Positions 9,176 to 19,942 of a stretch of DNA of 64,000 nucleotides are shown here, piece by piece. Source of the stretch: Lepidodermella squamata. Lineage: Eukaryota > Gastrotricha. Both the position numbers and the translations under genes were made by a program. The stretch covers positions 4,092,001-4,156,000 of the forward strand of contig JBLDXI010000024.1 in assembly GCA_047495785.1 (NCBI GenBank), written 5' to 3'. The first letter of the stretch is position 1; every line of letters begins with the position of its first letter. Below the pieces are notes generated by a model. It was given only the letters and a program-made list of their open reading frames with translations, did not search any database and was not told the DNA's origin.

Positions 9176-10583
9176 ATGAGCAATCCTGCTAAGCGAGGTT
9201 CCGATGCCGGTCCATTAGCTCGGAAACAGTCCATGCCAATGGCCCCGGCTCAGCCGGCCTCAAATAACGGCGCCAAAAGTGCCGTAGCGCGGCGCATGCC
9301 GAACGCCCAGCAAATGGCTAAAATCAGCCGTGAGGTGAAGCAGATGATCGACGGATCAACAGTTCGCCCCATCGTCCCGGCGAAACAGTACGATGTCATA
9401 TCGATGGCGCGTGCAATGAACCGTGACCAGTTTGCCGCGCGCGTTCAGCAGATATTCGAACCCGAGCGAGATGCGGCTCTGTTGGCTATGCAGACTGGCA
9501 TCTATGTGTCGTGGCGGTGTCCGGATCAGAATCACGACTGCCAACGGGTTGGGCTGAATGGGCGGTGCTTTTGTGGTCACCTTCTCGGCGAACACAAAGA
9601 ATGGGATGGTCATGCATTGGTAAATTTCGAATTTCGATTTATTTTTAATTTAAATAAATTTTCAAATTTTTGGAATATTTGTGGAATTATTTTTCCTATT
9701 GTTTGTCATTGTTTTAATTTTTATGAATTTTCAGTCTGTTCCGTGTAATTTTTGCGAATGTCGCGCCTTCGCCTGGGTGCCGTCTCGCCCGGAAGAAGTC
9801 GGCGAGTTTTGGCTGCGCCGCCGGCCTGATTTCGACGAATCAGCCTATCGGGCGAAGTGCAAGTGCAAACACACGCATGAACAGCACAACCCAAACGGCG
9901 ATCACCGGTGCCAGGCGAAAGGCTGCGCGCGTTGCGCCCACTTCGACTCGGCCTTTCTTTGCGCAGCGTGCGACCGTCATTGGCAGGTAACAATATATAA
10001 ATTAAAACTTTTCTTTTCACTGTTTTTTTCACTCGTAGGGTAAAATAAGTGATCGAGATGAATACATTATTAGCCAATTAGCCAAAGGTTCAGATAGTTA
10101 ACATGGGGTGGGAAGGGAGATGTCCGAAATTAGGTCACAATTAGGCTCTATTGTCGTTAACCTAGAATCGATGGGAATTAATTTTAGGAAAATAAATTGT
10201 CTTGATCCAGGTAAAATAATAATGTCCGAAACTAGGTCAAATAACCTTTTTATATTTTTTTGAATTTTCAGGTCCACGTGACTTTTTTCGAAAATGAAAT
10301 TATGCGGAGACGCGAGAATCGGGCTGTTGGCGACGATTATCTGCCCTTTGCCGAGGCTCCGGGCCTGAAACGCATCGTTCTAGGCGGTGAAGATCGAGGT
10401 TTCGACACCCTCGATGAAGCACTGAATGACAAGTACGGGCCGCATTATCAGCAACAAATTGCTGGCCCAGGTCATCAACAGCGAGCTATTCGAGGTCCGA
10501 ATATTGCTGCTTTGGAAGCTCCTCCACCGCGGCATGTTCAACGCGGTAATAATTCGGACGCTTTTCCAGCGCCTCCTCGGTAG
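9176..10583 (+). CDS. FAM221-family protein
   Basis: Three exons, 9176-9619, 9735-9986 and 10272-10583, all joined in phase 0 by GT-AG introns of 115 and 285 bp, give 335 residues. The N-terminal 90 residues are basic and Ala/Pro-rich. The centre is rich in Cys and His with the FAM221 pattern: W-C-P-D, CFCGHLLGEH, then PCNFCECRAF, KCKCKHTHEQH and GCARCAHFDSAFLCAACDRHW. The spacing suggests metal binding. The C-terminus is low-complexity, Pro/Gln-rich. FAM221 proteins have no established biochemistry; a role in ciliated cells is plausible and would fit the X-box at 8596. The ATG is the first in a long ORF and follows an in-frame stop. Confidence 0.85.
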
Positions 10584-11074
10584 TAGACAATTGACGTTCC
10601 AGTTGAATGAAACTTTTTCTAGTCCCGAAGACACCTTTTATCCTCCTTACCTTTCATATTACACCAACTCAACTTGCCATCATTTTTTCCGAGTAAATGT
10701 TCTTAATTATTCGAGGATGATTTATTCCGAAAATTCCGGCGAAAAATCATTCCGCTATTTCTGTGATAAATCTTGTTTTTACGCGGCGGACATCTTCGAA
10801 TACATAAATTTCGATTAACATACTTCCCTGATTGGCGTGTAAAAATAACAATAATTCTTATTTACTGATGGTCATTTTGCATTTTGGAAAAAAGTAGCAT
10901 TCGAATAAAATGGTGTGTGAGACTGTTATTAGCGTCATTTCCAGCCGAACATATGCCAATTGTAGGCGGCAATAACTGTCATCTTGCAGACGCCTTGGCA
11001 GGGTTTTTAAAGCTGGCAGCGGCGATATTTCTCAGTCTGTGAAATCGTAGAAATTAAATTTTTTCGGCGCAGAA
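10584..11074. other. Spacer, no gene seen
   Basis: 3' flank of FAM221 (AATAAAAT at about 10904 could be a poly(A) signal) and 5' flank of the peptide gene at 11075. Confidence 0.4.
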
Positions 11075-11870
11075 ATGTCGAAATTTCTAATTTTCAGCTT
11101 TTTTGCCGTGTTATTGCTGGTAGCTACAGTCGTCTATGCTCAGCCTCCAGGTCGGGCCTCGCCCATGAGCCATCATCATTCGATTTCAAGCAAGTCCTTT
11201 TTATTGACCATTCATTCGACATTCTAATACCAAAATTGAACCTGAAACCTAAAATCAGTCTATTTTGATTTAATCCGTACTTTTGACCCACAATCGAATA
11301 CGTTGAATTTTGTTTTCCATCTTGTTAACTAGGGTGTCCCAAAAGTAACCGAAAATATATGGCAATACCCAAACAAATTGTAGGAAATGAGAGGCGATGT
11401 CCTTTCCCATGGCCAGAAAATGGGAATGAAAATCTCGAATTACCGATATTTTACCGAAAATCCCTAATCATGCTAATCCCTAATCCGTTACCATGCTACG
11501 ATAAATTCCGCAGTTTTTCGGTTTGAAAGCAGATTAAGGATTGAGAATGGGGGATGCTCGTTTAAGGTTGAACTCCGAAAAAATTCGATACTTTTTCATC
11601 GAAAAAATTTGGCAGGGTTATGGGAAAATGGAAAAAAAATTCAATTCCATGCTTCTGAATTATCCATTTTAATTTTTTGTTATAACCTGTGTTCCGTTTT
11701 GGAGCAAAATTTATATTTCTGGTGTTATTACAGAAAAATCGACCGAACTGAACAGCGAGGAGCTGCGAATGTCTGATTTGCTGAGCCTAAACAACGTCTA
11801 CGACCCATCACCAGCTGAGGAAGTCGCCGAACCCAGTGAATCCAAGCGTCTTTATCAACGAATGGGCTGA
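11075..11870 (+). CDS. Candidate amidated neuropeptide precursor
   Basis: Two exons, 11075-11189 and 11734-11870, give 83 residues. The first exon encodes a strong signal peptide (MSKFLIFSFFAVLLLVATVV, cleavage near YAQ). The donor is AGCAAGT read as a GC-AG intron with consensus GCAAGT; it keeps the phase (1) with the acceptor TTACAG and gives an uninterrupted frame, which no nearby GT donor does convincingly. The mature part has Lys-Lys near the splice and ends ESKRLYQRMG followed by stop: a dibasic Lys-Arg site, then LYQRM plus a terminal Gly, the usual amidation donor. This predicts a peptide LYQRM-amide. I do not recognise the family. A small secreted protein of another kind remains possible. 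Confidence 0.6.
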
Positions 11871-12125
11871 AAGCTAAGCAAAATATAATATTATATTAAA
11901 ATAATATCCATCTTGGCTTGCTGATTTTTAAAATAAAAAGCACACCCTGCATGATACAAGAGATCGGCGAGTTTTTATTCCTTTACCATTCATCAAATAA
12001 ATATTAGATATCAGCGGTATTATAATCAAATTTAATTTAATCACAAAAAATTGAAAAAAATGTATCACGAAAGATCAGATCAGTCACCTTAAAATGTCAG
12101 AATTCAGAGCAAATTTTAGTATTTT

Positions 12126-12566
12126 TCAAGCCATAGGAAGGCTAACGGGGCGTTTAGTGTTGCTGCTATCTCGCAGTTTCGCCGACTTTTGCGTCAGATC
12201 GCCCTGGTCTCTGTTGTTCGAATTCGTATTTTCGCTAATCAAGCTCAACGCGCCGAATGAGACTGATTTTTTAGGCGGCTCATTGTTCACAACAATCGGC
12301 TGTTTCGGAGTCATAGAGGCCGTTAAAGCGCTTCGCAACAACGGTGGAACTGCGGTGGTGGTTGGTTTTCGCGGCTGGGCTACAATTGGAGACGGCGACT
12401 GGGTTTTGCTGGCGAAAATTTGGCGCTTTTCAACGGCGATCGGCTGCTTTTCAAGCTCTTTAACGCTCGGCTTTTCAATCAATGTTTTCTGGTTGAACGC
12501 TGCAATAAAAATTAAAAAATCTCGTAAATAATCGAAAAATGCGAATCTACAACTCATTTGCACCAT
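12126..12566 (-). CDS. Small Ser/Pro-rich protein with possible PP1-docking motif
   Basis: Model of two exons: a 13-nt first exon (12554-12566) and 12126-12499, separated by a 54-bp GT-AG intron, encoding 128 residues. An unspliced ORF of 146 residues also exists but would translate an AT-rich intron-like stretch. The protein is basic and low-complexity, with a KKSVSF sequence close to the RVxF docking motif of protein phosphatase 1, followed by a Ser/Asn-rich tail ending in KRPVSLPMA. No known family was recognised. The first exon is tiny and its donor (GTTGTA) is weak, so the 5' end is uncertain. Confidence 0.45.
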   Translation of the reverse strand: MVQMSCRFAFFDYLRDFLIFIAAFNQKTLIEKPSVKELEKQPIAVEKRQIFASKTQSPSPIVAQPRKPTTTAVPPLLRSALTASMTPKQPIVVNNEPPKKSVSFGALSLISENTNSNNRDQGDLTQKSAKLRDSSNTKRPVSLPMA

Positions 12567-12805
12567 TTTATAAAACGAAATAAATAATTTAAATACTTTT
12601 CAAATTCTGAAAATGTAGGAAAATACTCAATAAGTAATTCTGTGCTATCAGTTCGCAAGATGCTGCATTAGTAACCCGGGGCAAAGCCTTTACAAATTTC
12701 CTGCGCTCAAAGATCAACGCTCCGATTGCACATCGATCATGCAATTGGAAATTTGCAATTAAAATTAAACGAATTTTAAAAAAATAAAAAACCTAAAAAA
12801 ATATT

Positions 12806-12878
12806 CGAGGCTGCCAGGAGTCGAACCTGGAATCTTCTGATCCGTAGTCAGACGCGTTGTCCATTGCGCCACAACCCC
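12806..12878 (-). tRNA. tRNA-Arg (anticodon ACG), copy 2
   Basis: Identical in sequence to copy 1 at 8156-8228 but inverted. Shared 5' flank includes GTTCTTAATCATAGC immediately upstream and a diverged block further out containing TAGCGCTAT. The two genes therefore arose by inverted duplication and now bracket FAM221 and the peptide gene. Confidence 0.95.
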
Positions 12879-13110
12879 GCTATGATTAAGAACTTTTTTA
12901 CAGGACCAAACCGGACTCGGGCAAAAAAAATACATGACCGTGTACTAAACCTATAGCGCTATTGAAGTCCATTACAAATAATGCATTCCTGGCACTAAAT
13001 TTAATTCCTTGCAATTGAGGCTCTTTCTTTCCTAATTGATACTAATGCTTAGGTTAAAGCCTCTCAAGCTGCTTGAAATGCTTCAAAGTTTAAAATGAGG
13101 AATTATAACG

Positions 13111-13513
13111 TCGCTGAGTTCAACGGACCATATTTTAGCGGACCAGTGTTTCGGACTAGGTTGGAGGTGTGCCATATGATTAGTCGATTTCCCCTGAAAA
13201 GTGCCATCCTATGACCAACTATGCACACCTGAGCTATTTAGCCTCACTCTAGCGGTTGCAAACATCCAAGTACTGCAACTTGATTAGGTCCGCTAAATTG
13301 GGTCCGGCGAGTTCAACAAAGCCAGGGTTTTTGGAACTCAGCGGACCGCTCTGTTTAAAGCATCCCCCTATTAAGATGGAATGCAAGTGTGGGTCACAAT
13401 TGGTCTCATTAGATGCGCCAAACCTTGCCGCACACTTCGATGGTATATACATGACTAGGATATAAGGGGTGATTAGTGTGGTCCGCCAAGAAATGGTCCG
13501 TTGAACTCAGCGA
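13111..13513. mobile_element. 403-bp inverted-repeat element
   Basis: Ends are perfect 20-bp inverted repeats, TCGCTGAGTTCAACGGACCA at 13111-13130 and its complement at 13494-13513. GAGTTCAAC and its complement GAACTCAGCGGACC recur internally. No ORF resembles a transposase and no clear target-site duplication was found, so the class is open. Confidence 0.6.
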
Positions 13514-13533
13514 TATTCATAAATTCGAATTTC

Positions 13534-14371
13534 TCAGAAAATTAATTTAACAAAATATCTGCAAAACTCACGTTTGTAGAGAACATTTCGGAAGGTGACT
13601 TTGGGCATCAAAGCCGTGACAAAATCAACAATGGTCGCATACTGGGCTTTATCGGCGTCGCTGTTCCACAAATGAACAACGTCTTCGTTTTCACGCACGC
13701 CAACGCTCAGTCCAACAAGTTTGTCACCTAAAATCGGAGAAAAAAATGATAGATATTTTCGATAAAATGAAACAAATAAATCCTGAAGTTGGAACGTACC
13801 TTTCAAAACACAATGATCCAACTCGCCAGTAACCAGCGATTCGAGAAGTACTCGCCAAACGTGTTCCTAAAGTTGAAAAAAGTTATGTCATGAGATATGA
13901 TTGAAAAATTAGCATTAGATAAAATTGCTGGCATTTTCAAATTTTCAAATTTCAACTTGATTAGAAGTGAATCTTTCAGATTTTCGGATTCCAATTTTCG
14001 TTATCAAAATGCGAAACTCGTAAAGTCAAAATAATCAAAAACGAAGAATTTTGAAACGAAGATGGACTCACCGTATCATAAGGATTGCAGCGAAAAGTCC
14101 AGGTTCCACCAGCGCTATTTTCCTCGTCTTCCCAAACCGGTCGTCTTTTGCCGAGCATAAAGTGATAACTGTAGCGCGTATTCAACTGACTGGCAGGCAG
14201 CATTTGTTCGCAAATCACTTGGAGGACTTGCATCGACGAAATGGAATAAATCTGCCGAAGACCGGCCGTAAATTGCGATGTTGACGCTCGTTTCACAGAA
14301 TGGTCCAGCCACAACGTCCACGGCTCATCGAAAATCATTGAATTTTCGTCAGAAGCAGCCATCTTTTTCAT
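13534..14371 (-). CDS. EIF4E3: eIF4E family protein, class 3 (eIF4E3-like)
   Basis: Three exons, 14072-14371, 13800-13866 and 13534-13727, in phases 0 and 1, give 186 residues. Family landmarks: EPWTLWLDHS near the start, SYHFMLGKRRPVWEDEEN (cap-stacking Trp and Glu kept), GGTWTFRC, then WRVLLESLVTGELDHC and VGLSVGVRENEDVVHLWN. The residue equivalent to the first cap-stacking Trp of canonical eIF4E is not Trp, as in eIF4E3. The protein binds mRNA caps in the cytoplasm. The start could be any of three nearby in-frame ATGs (14416, 14371, 14362). A GTGAGT donor lies 26 bases before the assigned stop region, so a further 3' exon is possible. It follows citrate synthase by only about 100 bp on the same strand. 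Confidence 0.88.
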
Positions 14372-14472
14372 CAACAAACAAACAAAACAACTAGAAATCA
14401 TCGGAGAAATAATCATGCAAAATTTTACATTAAAAAATCGTACAAAATAATACTGAAAAATAGAGCAATTCG
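14372..14472 (-). promoter_or_regulatory. Operon-like junction with candidate trans-splice acceptor
   Basis: The 101 bases between the citrate synthase stop codon and the eIF4E3 start lack an obvious AATAAA but contain CTATTTTTCAG about 20 bases after the stop and a second TTTCTAG nearer the start. Tight same-strand spacing with a 3' splice acceptor and no partner donor is typical of polycistronic units resolved by spliced-leader trans-splicing. The inference depends on that pattern alone. Confidence 0.4.
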
Positions 14473-15967
14473 TTATTTTTGGACCATTTTCATCAAAGCT
14501 CGAGTAGTAAAAGATTTCGGTCGCTCAAGCGGTAAATTCAACGCTCGGTCCCAGATTAAATTCGACAAAATTCCAATCGATCTGGAAACCGCGAAAATAA
14601 CCGGGTAGAATTCGCGTTCTTTCAAACCGAAATGCGCAAAAATTCCAGGCAATTGAGCCGTAACATTCGGCCAAGGATTGTCCCGCAATTCCGGACTCCC
14701 GTATTTGTTCAAAATCGGCGGAACAATGCAAAATAATCGAGCGGCTAACTTCAAATACGGATCATTTTCGATCAACCTATGCTTTACCGCAAAATCTCGG
14801 ATAGCCATGTATCTCGGGTCGGGTTGGTGTAAAAACGGGTGGCCGTAGCCCGGAATTGTTCCATTCATTTTTATATAATCTTCAACAAAGGTAGCTAAAA
14901 CATTCTCAGACGGGTCGAGGCCGAACTCAGATAAAACTTGATCAAACCAGGCGGAAACTTGCAAGCTTTTCGACCCATGCAAAGGTCCGGCGATTCCGGA
15001 AAACCCGGCTGATAAAGCTAGGAACGGGTCTGATAAAGCCGACCCGACTAGGCGAGAAGCATGAGCGCTGACATTACTAGCCTCATGATCGGCCATAATG
15101 GTCAGGTAAAGCCGCATAAAATCGTGGAAAATTTCACTTTGGAAACCCAGCATTTCAGCGAAATTTTTCGCCCAGTCTGAATCAGGGTCATTTTCAGGCA
15201 CGGGATCGCCGTCATGGTAGATATTCCGGTAAATTGTAGCAGCGATTCGGGGAAGTTTTGCTATAATGTTCAACGAATCTTCGAAAGCATACTCCCAGTG
15301 CTTTTCTTTGCCAACGCCACTGTGGTAAGCATTGGCAAAAGCTGATTCGTTACTCAGCGACGACATGCAAATGGCCAATTGAGTGATAGGGCTCAAATAA
15401 GTTGGCAGATCGCTGAGCAATTTAACAACGTCGTCTGGTAATCGCGATCGAAGAGCCAATTCTGAGGACAGTTCGTGAACTTGCTGTGTGTTAGGCAGGT
15501 CTTTTGATAGCAGTAGCCATAGCATGCCCTCTGGCATTGGTTCTGAGCCACCAGGAGCCCAGGGTAGAAACTGGCGAACTTCGACGACACTTCGGCCACG
15601 GAATTTCACGCCGATATTAGCGTCCATTATCGATGTATCCGAAACAATCCCTCGAAGGCCATGCATTCCATCGTAAATCTTTTTAAAACGAAAGGTTACT
15701 TCGCAGCAGAATGGTTATTCATGTTACCATGTCAATCGTTATATCTCCAATGTTTGTTTTGCCATGACGACTCAAGAACTGTGAGATGACTTTACGTTCT
15801 TCGGTGATGCGCTTTGCTAGTTCCCGGTTCAAGCTCTAATAGGGTGAAATGAGTAAGTTATCACTAAATTATGAAACTCTTACCGGATAAGCTGATTCCG
15901 TGAACAAAAGGTTACCACTTCGCAGCTTTGCGGAAAAATTGCGAAGTATACGATTGAAAAACGACAT
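14473..15967 (-). CDS. CS: Mitochondrial citrate synthase with substituted catalytic Asp
   Basis: Three exons, 15884-15967, 15728-15835 and 14473-15678, all phase 0, give 465 residues, the usual animal length. The N-terminus (MSFFNRILRNFSAKLRSG) is a mitochondrial presequence. The enzyme condenses acetyl-CoA and oxaloacetate in the matrix. Kept residues: DHEASNVSAH, the catalytic His in GPLHG, the catalytic His in IPGYGH, the citrate-binding Arg in DPRY and in LERPKS. Odd: the catalytic base Asp (Asp375 of the pig enzyme, in the WPNVDAHSG context) is Thr here (WPNVTAQLPG, codon 14659-14661), and the CoA-binding Arg324 position is His. The reading frame is otherwise intact. Activity is therefore uncertain; it may be a specialised paralogue. 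Confidence 0.95.
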
Positions 15968-17857
15968 TGTGGACAGAATTAAAGCCTACATTCAATTAAC
16001 AATACAGTAACAGGAAGCCATTTTATTCCCTTAGTTGATTACAGCATCGATAAGAGTAAGAACTGTTGCTTTCTGATGTCATAGCTACTGAGATCATACA
16101 AATAAACTAAGTATGAAGGCTGACGAAATAAGACGAGGCGGTGAGATTAGGGAAACGCAGAGCAAACCATAGAATACAGGGATTCTTACATCAAAGTTTA
16201 CGAATGGGAAGAGGGAAGAGAAATTTGAAAAGTTTTCGTATGAGGACCTACGCCTTAAGTATGGTGAGAATGTAATGTTGTAGTAAAAACAAAGCTATGA
16301 ACATCGTTTGAAGTGTTGGCTGACGCCATAGATATAATTCAGTAGAGATCGCCCACTCGCGTGAAAAAGGGTGTACTCCATGGGCGCCAGATGGTCAGCT
16401 GATTCATCAGAGGCTTGGAGGCCAAGTAAACAAAATATTCGATTCGTTTTTTGTTTGTTCCGATCGAAGTTTAACAATTTTAAAAAAGTTTGTTGATGGT
16501 TCCAGATAGGTGACATTACAAGGAACATGCTGGTTATTTTTCCAAAATTTTGGAGCAATATGCACCACAGTCGTGCAAACAGTCAATCCACAATAAATAT
16601 TTCAAAATGTAGACGAAGTACTTTACATACCACAATTATGATGCTCTTGGTTACGCAACACAGAAGCCAGAACAGCTCAGGGAGATCAGGGCGAAGTTTG
16701 ATTTCGATTCCATTCCAAAACATTTTCAAAATTCCCGCGCTAATTCATCAAAACACACAAAACTAATTGAAATTTAACTTGAATATATTTCGGTCAGACA
16801 CAACATTTGTCAGTCAAGATCATATCTAGTTTTGACCACGTGACTGGCTGTCACCTGATTCATCCTGTTTTCGGGGGCCATTATTCTAGGCGGGGCCCCG
16901 ACTTCGTACGTCTCGCCTCTCGTTTCTGGTTGTCTCTGCTACTCAATACTCCATACTCCTCTCTCTAACCAAACACTAACACACGTGAGCTTGGTCTTTA
17001 GGGAACAGATTTCTATTAGCAAAATTTGTTAGCAAGCCTAATCTAATGGTCTTTTCACTTTCAGCTACTTGTCCTGTCACAAGTGCAGACGTGGTTGGCG
17101 CTTTTATCAATAGCAGTAAATCCGCATAATATTCGCAAGCGTTGATACAGAATATGAAGAGATGGCATTGCAGCATTCTTGACAAAAAAGGCGTCAGACG
17201 TCAGATTGACAACTTATGATTGTTTTAAACCTTAGACTTAACTAGCTTGCGTCTGGCTTCAAAGCCAGCAAGAAGATTCGGAAAGGAAGCTTCAATATTT
17301 AGAATTTCCAAAGAAAGAATCTGAGCAGTCAACAATACGTCAATCTGTTTATTTCTATTGCCGGACAGACCTGACAGGGGATGCTGGCTGTACTTATACC
17401 AGATGAAAGATGTTCAAGGCCGAACCGTATCTCGGTCAATTTTAAAACTATTGAAATTAGATTGGCCAAATGTTGGCTGTCATCGGCCAAATGCAGTTTG
17501 CTATAACACCGCGAGAACATTGTTGACATTCAAATATCTAACCTTACTCACTTGCATCACTGATGAAAAGCCAAAAACGTATGAGTTTATCACGATTAAT
17601 GGGCTCCATTTGTCTAAATAGCGGGTCTGAGGTTATCACTAATGTAAGCTTTCTTGCTCGGAAGGGCTACAGATGCAAGACGGAGCGAGTGATACAATGG
17701 GGACCTGACGCTCTAGGTCTGGTTTACTAACCACTTTCGACGCCCTGAACTATGAAACTAACGCCTTGTCTTGTCGCAATCGAATTAAGCAGTTGATTCT
17801 CAGTCTTTAATTAATTTCATGTTTCTTAGAATTTTAAAAGTCTAATTAAGCCTTGAA
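15968..17857. other. Intergenic 1.9 kb, no gene recognised
   Basis: Upstream of citrate synthase. Six-frame translations give only short ORFs without family features. A CACGTGAC E-box-like site lies at about 16838 and a C/T-rich tract at about 16910-16970. Nothing stronger could be supported. Confidence 0.45.
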
Positions 17858-18046
17858 ATGATCAACTCAGTGATTTCGCAAAACTTGTTGGTGGCGATTT
17901 TGTTCGCCCTGATCGCCCTGGTTCAGCCGGTCAGCGCGTTCGACGCCGGCGACGCTATCGCCCTGGTCCTCGGCCTGATGCTCGGTTTCTTCGGCATCTT
18001 CGCCTGCATTGGCGTATACGCCAGGAAACGTGGCTCTCAAATCTAA
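17858..18046 (+). CDS. SMIM30: Small integral membrane protein 30 homologue
   Basis: Single-exon micropeptide of 62 residues. A signal-like hydrophobic N-terminus (LLVAILFALIALVQPVSA) is followed by FDAGDAIALVLGLMLGFFGI, a single membrane span, and a short basic tail YARKRGSQI. The AGDAIAL, FACIGVYARKR pattern matches human SMIM30 closely, including the length. SMIM30 is an ER/endomembrane micropeptide. The first ATG of the ORF is used. This conservation shows the ORF is real in spite of its size. Confidence 0.9.
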   Translation: MINSVISQNLLVAILFALIALVQPVSAFDAGDAIALVLGLMLGFFGIFACIGVYARKRGSQI

Positions 18047-18315
18047 CCAACTCGCGATGTTTAGCTGTAAATCGATTAATTGTTGCTGTACGAAATTGTG
18101 TAGCGGTGCTGCTTCGACCAGACATGCATGAATTTGACTATTTTTATACTAGTCTTTCACAGAGACGATCCAAGATTGATTTTGCTTCTTCTTGCATTAT
18201 TATTATACCTACTTAATTCGCTTATTCGCTATATTTATGCTGATCATTCTCGCCAGATTAAAGGATTGATTTTAAGCTGACTCTGGTCGATAAATTGTGA
18301 GGAAAAAATAAAATG

Positions 18316-19730
18316 TCATGATTTATTTCCGTTCACTTCGTACATTTTTTTCGTGAAAGTCAACCAATAATCTGTGAAATTGAAGTCGAAATTTTCAGTC
18401 AGGACATTAGCTAGAGGTAGCAGTTGTTCGAAGCCTGTTTTCGTTATCGGGGCATCAGGCGGGCCGTGAGCATCGTGAGCTGAAAGCAGTTTTTCCTTTG
18501 TTGCATCGGGAGGGGCCCATTCAGCTCGAATCCATCGAAATTCCATAGGACTTTCACGAGATTTTCTCAGCGACAGCCGACAAGATCGAGTTTTAGGAGC
18601 AGCAGCTCGCCATAGGCCAATTTTAGCACTAATCAACCGCTAGATAATGAAAAATGAATTTACAAATATTTCAGAGGAATTTACACTGACCTGATCAAAA
18701 AACCATTTTCCATTCACCCCTCGGGACATGTTGACGGGTTTCGAACCGAATTCATCCTCAACAACTTTCCAAATTCGATCGACGATGTTAGACGCGTTTG
18801 AGTATCTCGGATAACCCATAACAGTCCGCCAAGTTGAAACTCTCATCCCAATCGTAGCCATCGGAAACATTCTAAGGAAAAATTCAAAAATTGAATAAAA
18901 AAAATTGAAAATAAAAGTTACCTGTACGCTTTTCCTCGGTGATTTATTACATAACAGCACCACGCATCAGTGATTCTAATATCAGCCGTGGATGGCAGGG
19001 CGTAAATATCCTCATTAATCGGCAAAATATCGACATCGCTAGTCACCAGATACGTATCAGGTTCGTTTTTGAAGGGCTCGATATCAGCCGCGAAAATTCT
19101 CGCGAGTTGAGCCAGTCCAGATTTGAGCTCGCTACTCGTCTCTAGAAACACAATTTCCGCACCATGGGCCGATAAAATTTGCCGAACTAGGCTCAAGGGT
19201 GATGATTCATCGAACCAAGGCTGCTTCTCGCCAGTTATCATCACACATGATTCGAAGCCGATTCTCTTCCAAGCTAAGAAAAAATTCAAGAATTTTCTAA
19301 CTTCTTTATCGATTTTTGAATTACCTAACATTGTGACTGGCAAGTAGAATGCGTAGGAATTTTGCCATTGGCTGGTTAAATCTTCCAAATCGAGAAAATC
19401 TGGCGTGCTGGCCGAAAAAACGGCCACTTTTCGCGTCGGTTTCGGCCTGTCTTCGTTGCAATTGAACAATTTTTCATCCCAAGGTTTCGGCTTATAAATC
19501 GGGATTGTTGTAGTCGGAATCGCTTCTGTAGCCTCAACAGTATGAAGTCGAGCGAAAAAGCTGTTTTCTGTTGTAGTTTCCACGATTTTAAAAACCGAGT
19601 TAGTTTCAGCTCTTCCCGAGCCCCAAGTTGAGATAAAGAGATAAGTTCCGATTGAAGCGCATACGAAAATGCCGAAATAGAAAGCTGGAAAAATTAATCG
19701 ATGGTTTTTCAGGAAAAGTCCAGCCAACAT
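18316..19730 (-). CDS. Type II membrane glycosyltransferase-like protein
   Basis: Three exons, 18922-19730, 18691-18871 and 18316-18639, joined in phases 2 and 0, give 437 residues. A short cytoplasmic tail and one signal-anchor helix (about residues 12-33) are followed by a stem and a luminal domain. The region TYLVTSDVDILPI carries a DxD motif typical of nucleotide-sugar-binding transferases. Further conserved-looking blocks are WCCYVINHRGKAYR, MATIGMRVSTWR and WFFDQRLISAKI. A Golgi location is expected. I could not assign it to a numbered GT family; the substrate is unknown. Confidence 0.65.
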
Positions 19731-19942
19731 TGCATGTTGTAATCGTCACTTATGAATATCGCCGCACAGTTTCTTTCAACAATTTCATGGCATTGAGCCT
19801 CATTTTCAATAACTGCTGAATAAGGTCTCGCATTTGATTCATTTTTATTCAGAATGAAACACGCGGGCTACAAAATGTTAAGAAAAGAATAACATGAAAA
19901 GAATACGATAAGAGAATCAAAGAATTGAGGTAAAAATGTTCC

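Noticed and set aside
11331-11355. AGGGTGTCCCAAAAGTAACC resembling a Tc1/mariner end
   Set aside because: No inverted partner was found nearby, so an element cannot be supported.
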